A stretch of 64,000 bases of DNA from positions 19,881,001-19,945,000 of the forward strand of contig JAWZYU010000007.1 in the NCBI GenBank assembly GCA_038380435.1, given 5' to 3'. Shown here in pieces: positions 56,640 through 64,000 of the stretch; within the stretch, counting starts at the first letter, position 1; every line of letters starts with the position of its first letter. The DNA comes from Ryuthela nishihirai. Lineage: Eukaryota > Arthropoda > Arachnida > Araneae > Heptathelidae. The position numbers and the translations under genes were made by a program. The notes beneath the pieces were generated by a model that was not told where the DNA came from, searched no databases, and worked only from the letters and a program-made list of their open reading frames with translations.

Positions 56640-58170
56640 CGGAGTTGGGAAAATTCGAAGCGATTTCGTAAAATCTAGGTGAGTTATGAAAATTTGTAAT
56701 TTTTTTGTGGAAAATTAAGGGGAGTTGTCAAAATTGAGGCAACTTGGCAAATCTAAGGCAGTTTGGAAAATGGAGAGACAGCAAAATTTAGAGCACTTGG
56801 CAAAATTCGAAGCCACTTGGTAAAATACAGGTGAGTTGGAAAAATTGGGACAACTTGGCAAAATCTTAGGGAGTTGGCAAAATTCGGAGTGACTTGGTAA
56901 AATCTTGGGGAGTTGGCAAAATCGGGACAACTTGGCAAATTTTGGGGAGTTGGCAAAATTCGGATGACTTGGTAAAATCTTGGGGAGTTGACAAAATTTG
57001 GAGTGATTTGGTAAAATCTTGGGGAGTTGGCAAAATTCGGAGTGACTTGAAAAATCTTGGGGAGTTGGCAAAATTCAGGTGAGATGTAAAAATTAGAATT
57101 TTTTCCTGTAAAATTATGGCGAGAGTGCAAAACTTAGGGAATTGGCAAAATGTAGGGGGAGTTGGCAAAATCGTGGGGAGTTGGAAAAATTCAGGTGAGA
57201 TGTGAAAATTAGGATTTTTTTCTGTAAAATTATGGCGAGTTGGCAAATTCTAGGAGAGTTGGCAAAACTTAGGAAGTTGGCAAAATCTAGGGGCAGTTGG
57301 AAAAATTCGGAGTGACTTGGCAAAATCGTGGAGAGTTGACAAAATTCAGGTGAGATCTAAAAATTGCATTCTTTTTTCTGTAAAATTATGGCGTTTTGGC
57401 AAAATCGAGGCAACTTCGCAATATCTAGGAGAGTTGGCAAATCTTGGGGGAGTTGGCAAAATTCAGAGTGGCTTTGCAAAAATCAGGTGTGATGTATAAT
57501 TGGGATTTTTTTCTGCAAAATTGTGGCGAGATGGCAAAATCGAAGAAACTTTGCAAAATCTAGGGCAATTGGCAAAATTTGAATCCACTTGGTAAAATAC
57601 GGGCGAGTTGTAAAAATTGGGATTGTTTTTGTGAAATTAAGGAGAGTTGGCAAAATCGAGAACTCTTGGCAAAATCTAGGGGAGTTGGCAAAATCGAGAA
57701 CTCTTGGCAAAATCTAGGGGAGTTGACAAAATCGAGAACTCTTGGCAAAATCTAGGGGAGTTGGCAAAATCGAGAACTCTTGGCAAAATCTAGGGGAGTT
57801 GGCAAAATTCGAAGTCATTTGGTAAAATACAGGGGAGTTGTGAAAATTCGAAGTCACTTGGTAAAATACAGGGGAGTTGTGAAAATTGTGCCTTTCTTAT
57901 GCAATTAAGGAGAGTTGATAAAATTCGAAGTGACTTGGAAAATTCAGAGAAGGTGTAAAAACTTCGATTTTTTCTGTAAAATTACGACGAGTTGGCAAAA
58001 TCTAGAGTAGTTAACAAAACTCGAATCCACTTGGTAAAATATAGGCGAGTTCTAAAAATTGAGATTTGTTTTGTGAAATTAAGGAGTATTGGACAAATTA
58101 CAAAATGTAAGGCAGTTGGCAAAATTCGAAACCACTTGGAAAATACGTGCGAGTTGTAATAATTGGGAAT
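56640..58170. repeat. Minisatellite array A, about 39 bp in two half-units
   Basis: The half-units GGGGAGTTGGCAAAATTCGG and AGTGACTTGGTAAAATCTT alternate for about 1.5 kb, with variants such as CGAGAACTCTTGGCAAAATC repeated five times near 57,655-57,790. Interspersed longer spacers carry GTAAAAATTGGGATTTTTTT-like stretches. The short minus-strand frames rich in Leu-Pro-Thr-Pro are by-products. Confidence 0.9.
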
Positions 58171-58215
58171 CATGCAAGAGGGCCATGAATCTGGAGAGTT
58201 GCGGGTTCGATTCCG
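58171..58215 (+). other. Isolated tRNA B-box-like sequence
   Basis: GAGTTGCGGGTTCGATTCCG is a canonical T-arm/B-box sequence at the right edge of array A. No matching acceptor or D-arm is seen upstream, so it is not a tRNA gene. It may be a SINE remnant. Confidence 0.35.
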
Positions 58216-58289
58216 CATTTTTTTTCAGAATCTATTAATTAAAGTCTGATGTCTATCTTAATAGCGAATACTGTGCATTCACTATGGAT

Positions 58290-60470
58290 TGATTTTTAAT
58301 TGGTTTTATTGGAGTCCTGGTGATCTCGACGTTTAATCGATTTTCTAGGGGTCCATGTGATCTCGAAGTTTAATTGGTTTTCTTGATGGCCTTGCGATCT
58401 CGCCATCTAATCGGCTCTCTTTAGATTGTTGTGATCTAGCCATTTAATCAATTTTCTTCGGGTCCTTGTGATATCCACGTTTAATCAGTTTTCTTGATGT
58501 CCTTGTGATCTCGCCGTCTAATCGATCTTGTTGAGGTCCTTATGATGTTGCCGTCTAATCTTTTTTCTTGGGTTTCTTCTGATGTCGTCGAGTAATTGGC
58601 ATTGTTGAGGTCCTTTTGATCTCTCCATTTAGTCGGTTTTCTTGAGGTCCTCGTGATTTCGCCGTTTAATTTTCTTGAGGTCCTGGTGATTGCACTGTTT
58701 AATCTACTTTGTTCCAGTCCTTGTGATCTCGCTGTTTAATTGGTTTTCCTGGAGTCCTCGTGATCTCGACGTTCAATCAGTTTTCTTGTGGTCCTTGTAA
58801 TCTCGCCGTTTAATCGGTTTTCTTGGAGTCCCCGTGATTTCGCCGTCTAATCGGTTTTCTTTAGGTCCTTGTGATCACGCCTTCTAATTGATTTTCTTGA
58901 GGTCCTTGTGATGCCGCCGCCTAGTCGATTTTCTTGAGTTCTTTCTGATGTTGCTGCCTAGTCGTTTTTCTGTGGTCCTGATGATCTCACCGTCTAGTTG
59001 ATTTTCATGAGCTACGGTGTTGTCGCCAACTAGTCGATTTTCGTGAGGTCCTTCAGACCACCATCACTTGTTTTTCATGAGGTCCCCATCATGCCGTCTA
59101 GTCAATTTTCATGAGGTCCCCATCACGCCGTTTAGTCGATTTTCATGAGGTCCTTGTGATGTCATCTATTCAATTTTCATGCGGTCCTTGTGATGTCATC
59201 TATTCAATTTTCATGCGGTCCTTGTGATGTCATCTATTCAATTTTCATGGGGTCCTTGTGACGCTGTCTATTCGATTTTCATGAGGTCCTCGTAACATTG
59301 TCTAGTCGATTTTCATAAGATCCTTGGGATTTCATGGTATTGTCGATTTTCATGAAGTCCTCATAATGGCGTCTAGTCGATTTTCATGATGTCCTTGTGA
59401 CGTTGTCTATTAGATTTTCATGAGCTCCTCGTGATGTCATATAGTCGATTTTCATGAGGTTCTTGTGACGTCGTCGTATATTCGATATTAATGAGGTCCT
59501 CATGATGTCATCATATAGTCGATTTTCATTAGGTCCTCATGACATTACCGTCTATTCGATTTTCATGAGGTCCTCATGACATTACCGTCTATTCGATTTT
59601 CATGAGGTCCTCGTGACATCGTCGTCTCGTCGATTTTTATGAGGTCCCCGTGACGTCGCTGTCTAGTCGATTTTAATGCGCCCCTTGTGATATCGTCATA
59701 GAGACTATTTTCATGAGGTCCTCGGGATTGCCGTCTAGTCGATTTTCATGAGGTCCTCGTGACGTTGCCGTCTATTTGATTTTCGTGAGGTGCTCGTTAC
59801 GCTGTAGTATAGTCGATTTCAATGAGGTCCTCGTCACGTCGTCTGGTCGACTTTCATGAGGTCCTTGTGTCATCATCTTTTCGATTTTAATGAGGTCCTC
59901 TTCACGTCGTCTGGTTGATTTTCATGAAGTTCTTGGGATGTCCTTGTTTATTCAATTTTCATGAGATCCTCATGGCGTTGTCGTATAGTCGTTTTTCATG
60001 ATGTCCTTGTTACGTCACCTAGTCGATTTTCATAAGGTCCTCGTGACGTCGCCATCTACTTGATTTTCATGAGGGGCTCATGATCTCGTCTAGTCGATTT
60101 TCATGAGGTCCTCATGACGGTGCCGTCTATTTGATTTTCACGAGGTCCTCGTGACGGTGCTGTCTATTTGATTTTCACGAGGTCCTCGTGACATTGTACT
60201 ATATTCGATTTTCATGAGGTCATCATTACATCATCTAGTCGATTTTCATGAACTCCTTGTGACGTCGTCGTATAGTCTATTTTCATGAGGTCCTCGTGAC
60301 CTCGTCTATTAGATTTTCATGAGGTCGTCGTGAAGTCGCCGTGTACTCGATTTTTATGAGGTCCTCGTGATGTCATCTAGTCGATTTACACTAGGTTCTT
60401 GTGACGTCACCGTCTAGTCGATTTTCATGAGGTCCTCGTGACTTCGTCATATAGTCGATTTCCATGAGGT
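58290..60470. repeat. Minisatellite array B, 34-37 bp unit
   Basis: About 60 units. The right two-thirds use GATTTTCATGAGGTCCTCGT followed by GACGTCGTCTAGTC. The left third (to about 58,980) uses an older variant, GGTTTTCTTGAGGTCCTTGT followed by GATCTCGCCGTTTAATC. Unit lengths differ by three bases through gain or loss of one triplet. Each unit contains the short palindrome GAGGTCCTC. No gene is present. Confidence 0.95.
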
Positions 60471-60597
60471 CCAAATCGCCAATGTGCAATGGCAGGGATC
60501 GTCCAGCGTGTTCACCAACGTGCAACGACCGGGATTGTCCAGCGTCTTCGACAACGTGCAATGGCCACGGTCGTCCAGTGTGTTCAACAACGTGCAG
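60471..60597. repeat. Minisatellite array C, left block, 36-bp unit
   Basis: About 3.5 units of GTGCAATGGCCGGGATCGTC followed by CAGTGTGTTCACCAAC. The switch from array B is abrupt, near GAGGTCCAAATCGCC. It has the same orientation as the larger block at 61,926-63,658. Confidence 0.9.
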
Positions 60598-61127
60598 GTT
60601 TCGTTCGGGAGTTCGGTGCCTCTTAGGTGCTTTTTGTTTTCTGGGGGTTTTGGGTATAATTCTTGACCACCGTGTGTTTGGGTTTTAAAACCTGAAAGTG
60701 ATTTTAGCTACCAGAACCTGGGGGTTTTTCTCTGCGTTACTGACTAAAGCAGAGAGACTGTTTTCCTGAAATTTGGGAAGGCGGGGGGGTTATTTCGTTG
60801 CTGGGCTTTTGCAGTTTTTTGAGAGTTTAGGCATCTTCAGATGCTTTTCTGCTTTTCTTCTTGGCTTTGGGCATTATCCCTCATCTAGAAGTTCGATCTT
60901 ACCGTGGGATATGGGGAATGTTTGCGCACATATAATGAATTAATTTTTTTTAAAATAGGTATATTTTAAATTTGTAATTCATTTATATTTTTCCATTTCC
61001 AATAAAAACACCTATCTTACTATATTGGCCCTAAAGAGTAGAAAAGAAACCTAAAGCATATCGATGGTGCAAGCAGTCACTGAGATCGTATTCACGCCGG
61101 GAGCCGTCTAATCGGCGCATGGCAATC
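60598..61127 (+). repeat. Palindrome left arm
   Basis: Starts near TTCGGGAGTTCGGTGCCTCT, includes TTAGCTACCAGAACCTGGGG, CATTATCCCTCATCTAGAAG and GCACCTAAAGCATATC-type sequence (AACCTAAAGCATATCGATGG), and ends at GGCGCATGGCAATC. The inverted copy is at 61,135-61,686 and a direct copy starts at 63,661. Confidence 0.9.
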
Positions 61128-61150
61128 TCGACAAGATTGCCATGCGCCGA
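61112..61150. repeat. Perfect hairpin at the palindrome centre
   Basis: TCGGCGCATGGCAATC (61,112-61,127) and its exact inverse GATTGCCATGCGCCGA (61,135-61,150) flank the 7-nt loop TCGACAA. The immediately adjacent ~40 bp on each side do not pair well, so this inner stem may be maintained separately from the long arms. Confidence 0.95.
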
Positions 61151-61686
61151 TTTACCTTCTTGACTAGATTGCCAGGCGCCCTACCTTTCTTTGTATAGAA
61201 TACGATCTCAGTTACTGATTGCACCATCGGTATGCTTTAGGTTTGTTTTCTAATCTTTAGGGCCCATATAGGTAGATAGATGTTTTTGTTGAAAAAAGAT
61301 GAAATTAAAAAGAATTAAAATATAAAATATACCTAGCTTCAAAAAATTTCATTTATTATATGTTCACAAACATTCCCAATATCTAGGAAAAGATAAAACT
61401 TCTAGATGAGTGTTATTGCACAAAAGCAAGAAGAAAAGCAGAAAAACATCTGATGATGCCTAAACTCTTAAAAAACTGCAATTGTCCAGCAACGTAATAA
61501 AAAAACACCCAAAATTTAGGAAAGCAGTATCTCTGCTTTAGTCAGTAAAGCAGAGAAAAACATCCAAGGTTCTGGTAGCTAAAATCACTTTCAGGTTGTA
61601 AAACCCAAACACACGGTGTGGTCCAGAATTATACCCAAAAACCCAAAAAACATAAAGCACCTAAGAGGCACCGAACTCCTGAAACC
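61135..61686 (-). repeat. Palindrome right arm
   Basis: The inverse of 60,598-61,127, with scattered substitutions and small indels. Examples are GAATACGATCTCAGTTACTG, AGCTAAAATCACTTTCAGGT and CACCTAAGAGGCACCGAACT. The outer end is near CTGAAACCAAG. Confidence 0.9.
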
Positions 61687-61925
61687 AAGAATTAAACACT
61701 AAAACGAAACGTCAAAAGTGATGCAACTACAAAAACCCTCAGAGAACACAGCTGTTGAATCCAAAACACCAAAACGATGAAGAATTAAAAATCCCTGTGT
61801 TAAAAGCAGTGAACAACTGAAGAAATATGAACCTAGTTATGGGACAAATGTAGAAAACCCACCCTAACCATGTAGCAAACATTCCCCATATCCCAAGAAA
61901 AGATCAAACTTCTAAGTGAGGGATA
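61687..61925. repeat. Linker with a second partial inverted arm fragment
   Basis: About 180 bp of sequence not otherwise found in the window is followed by GCAAACATTCCCCATATCCC and GATCAAACTTCTAAGTGAGG (61,868-61,925), which is the inverse of part of the left arm (near 60,875-60,930). Array C starts right after it. Confidence 0.75.
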
Positions 61926-63658
61926 TTGCCCATCGTCCAGTGCGTTCGGCATCGTTCAACGGCTGGGGTCATTCAGTGTGTTTGCCAACATGCAACACCC
62001 AGGGTCGTCCAGTATGTTTACTAACGTGCAACAACCGGATTCATCCAGAGTGTTTCCCTATGTGCAATGGCCGGGATCGTCCAGTGCGTTCACCAACGTG
62101 CAACGGCCGGGATAGTCCAGTGTGTTTGCCAATGTGCAGCCCCCGGGGTCCTGCAGCATGTTCACCAATGTACAACGGCCAGCATCATCTGGTGTGTTCA
62201 TAACGTGCAACTGCTGGGCTCATCCAGTGTGTTCACAGATGTGCAATGGCCGGGTTCGTCCAGCATGTTTGCCAACGTGCAGTGGTTGGGAACGTCCAGT
62301 GTGTTCACTAACGTGCAGAGGCTGGGATCGTCCACTCTGTTCACCAATGTGCAATGGCAGGGATCGCCCAGTGTGTTTGCTAACATTCAACAGCAGGGGT
62401 CATCCAGTGCGTTCACCAACATGCAATGGCCGGGATCATCCAGTGTGTTCATTAACGTGCAATGGCTGGGATCGTCCAGTGTGTTTGCCAACATGCAATG
62501 GCAGGGGTCGTCGAGTGTGTGTGCTAACGTACAATGGCCAGGCATTCAGTGTGTTCACCAATGTGCAATGACTGGGAACGTCCAGAGTGTTCACCAACGT
62601 GCATCGACCAGGATCGTCGAGTTTGTTCACTAACATGCAATGGCAATGCTCGTCCAGTGTGTTTGCCAATATGCAATAGCAGGGGTCTTCCAGTGTGTTT
62701 GCCAATGTGCAATCACCTGGGGTTGTGCAGTGTGTTCGTCAATGTGCAACGACCATGATCGTCCAGCATGTTCATCAACGTGCAATGGCTAGTATCGCCC
62801 AGCTTGTTCATTAATATGCAATGGCAGGGCTAGTCCAGCGTGTTCAATAACGTGCAATGACTGGGGTTGTCCAGTGTGTTTGGCAACATGCAGTGGCTGA
62901 GATCATCCAGTGTGTTCACCAATGTGCAATGGCAGGGATCCTCCAGCATGTTTGCCAACATGCAATGACTGAGGTCGTCCAGTGTGTTCAACAATATGCA
63001 GCAAACATGATCGTTCAGTGTGTTCATAAATGTGCAATGACAGGGCTCGTCCAGTGTGTTCACCAACGTGCAACGACCATGATCATCCAGTATGTTCATT
63101 AACATGCAATGGCCAGGAGTCGTCCAGTGTGTTTGCCAACATGCAATGACAGATGTTCTCCAGTCTGTTTTCCAGCGTGCAATGGCTGGAATCGTCCAGT
63201 GTGTTTGCCAACATGCAACAGCAGGAGTCGTCCAGTATGTTCGCCAGCGTGCAACAGCCAGGGCATCCAATGTGTTCGCCAATGTGCAACGACCGGGATT
63301 GTTAAGTGTGTTCACCAACGTGCAATGGCATAGCTCAACCAATGTGTTTTCCAACATGCAATGGCCAGGGTCGTGCAGTGTGTTCGGCAATGTGCAACGG
63401 CCAGAGTCGTCCAGTATCTTTGCCAACATGCAACAGATGTGAACGTCCAGTGTGTTCAGCAACGTGCAATGACCAGGGTCGTACAGAGTGCAGCAGCTGG
63501 AATCGTTCAGTGTGTTCAACAATGTGCAATGGCAGGGATCATCCAGTGTGTTCGTCAGCTACAACGGCCAGGGACGTCCAATGTGTTCGCCAACGTTCAA
63601 TGGCCGTGGGCGTTCAGTGTGTTCGCCAATGTGCAACGCCTCGGGATCGTCCAGTGTG
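61926..63658. repeat. Minisatellite array C, main block, 36-bp unit
   Basis: About 48 units of the 36-bp repeat (GTGCAATGGCCGGGATCGTC then CAGTGTGTTCACCAAC) with 10-20 percent variation by eye. Because 36 is a multiple of three and stops are rare, long open frames appear on both strands (188 codons at 62,067 plus; 230 codons at 62,830-63,522 minus). They lack start context and known domains and are not called. Confidence 0.95.
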
Positions 63659-64000
63659 TTATGTTCGGGAGTTCTGTGCCTCTTAGGTGCTTCATGTTTT
63701 TTCGGCGATTTGGGTATAATTCTGAAGCACACCGTGTGTTTGGGTTTTAAAACCTGAAAATGATTTTAGCTACCAGAACCTGGGGGGTTTCTCTGCTTTA
63801 CTGACTAAAGCAGAGAAACTTTTCCTGAATTTTGGGGAGGGAGGGAGGTTATTTCGTTTCTGGGCTTTTGCAGTTTTTTGAGAGTTTAGGCATCTTCAGA
63901 TGTTTTTCTGCTTTTCTTCTTGGTTTTGGGCATTATCCCTCATCTAGAAATTCGATCTTACCGTGGGATATGGAGAATGTTTGCGCATATATAATGAATT
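63659..64000 (+). repeat. Second copy of the palindrome arm, cut by window end
   Basis: A direct repeat of 60,601-60,941 at an offset of 3,060 bp (TTCGGGAGTTCTGTGCCTCT to ATATAATGAATT). The window ends inside it, so it is unknown whether the inverted partner follows. Confidence 0.9.

Noticed and set aside
56715..57323. Overlapping 118-126 codon frames on the minus strand with a Leu-Pro-Thr-Pro repeat
   Set aside because: By-products of minisatellite A. There are three frames at once, no start context and no domain.
58290..63658. CRISPR array
   Set aside because: The period (34-37 bp) looks similar, but units are directly adjacent without spacers, are degenerate, and the DNA is eukaryotic.
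60598..63658. Foldback transposon with minisatellite-containing inverted arms
   Set aside because: Array C has the same orientation on both sides of the palindrome, and the arm recurs directly. A tandem higher-order repeat fits better.
61916..63757. Long open frames of 95-230 codons on both strands, rich in Cys, Thr and His
   Set aside because: They lie entirely in the 36-bp minisatellite. A period divisible by three keeps several frames open, and the translations are the same 12-residue repeat in different frames.

Overview
The window is non-coding eukaryotic DNA that is very rich in repeats. I find no convincing host (cellular) gene. The repeat types are arthropod-like: tRNA-headed SINEs, jockey-like and RTE-like LINEs, DD41D-type and Tigger-type DNA transposons, and long minisatellites. 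The overall flavour suggests a chelicerate, perhaps a spider. That placement is an inference from remembered repeat types and was not tested.

Layout. 1-7.3 kb: AT-rich unique sequence, a 29-36 bp minisatellite and several copies of a ~385 bp SINE, called SINE-B here. 7.3-11.8 kb: a truncated DD41D transposon abutting a decayed jockey-like LINE that is split by three SINE insertions. 13-18.9 kb: a SINE cluster (SINE-B, SINE-C, a possible SINE-D), including a SINE-B inside a SINE-B. 19-26.3 kb: inverted-repeat elements, an unclassified dispersed repeat, a second decayed jockey-like LINE and a Tigger remnant. 28-29 kb: three SINE-B copies nested in one another. 29.8-41.6 kb: an almost complete DD41D transposon, an RTE-like LINE with an open 1,022-codon frame, a foldback MITE, and an old LINE copy in the opposite direction. 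That old copy is broken by a transposon with ~695 bp terminal inverted repeats (TIRs) carrying an unfamiliar RNase H-like protein remnant. 43-51.4 kb: LINE and SINE fragments. 52.3-56.1 kb: a ~300-370 bp inverted-repeat pair enclosing a young, 5'-truncated LINE copy. 56.6-64 kb: three unrelated minisatellite arrays, the last interleaved with a ~1.1 kb palindrome whose arm recurs 3,060 bp later and runs off the window end.

How the parts relate. Two LINE copies (31.3-34.8 and 52.8-55.7 kb) look nearly identical and therefore recent. The ~200 bp SINE-A shares an 11-nt stretch with the RTE-like LINE just before both 3' tails, so that LINE is a candidate mobiliser of SINE-A. SINE-B has repeatedly inserted into one site within its own sequence. 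Most open frames, including those up to 230 codons in the minisatellites, are by-products of repeats. Element names SINE-A to SINE-D are mine, for use within this window.
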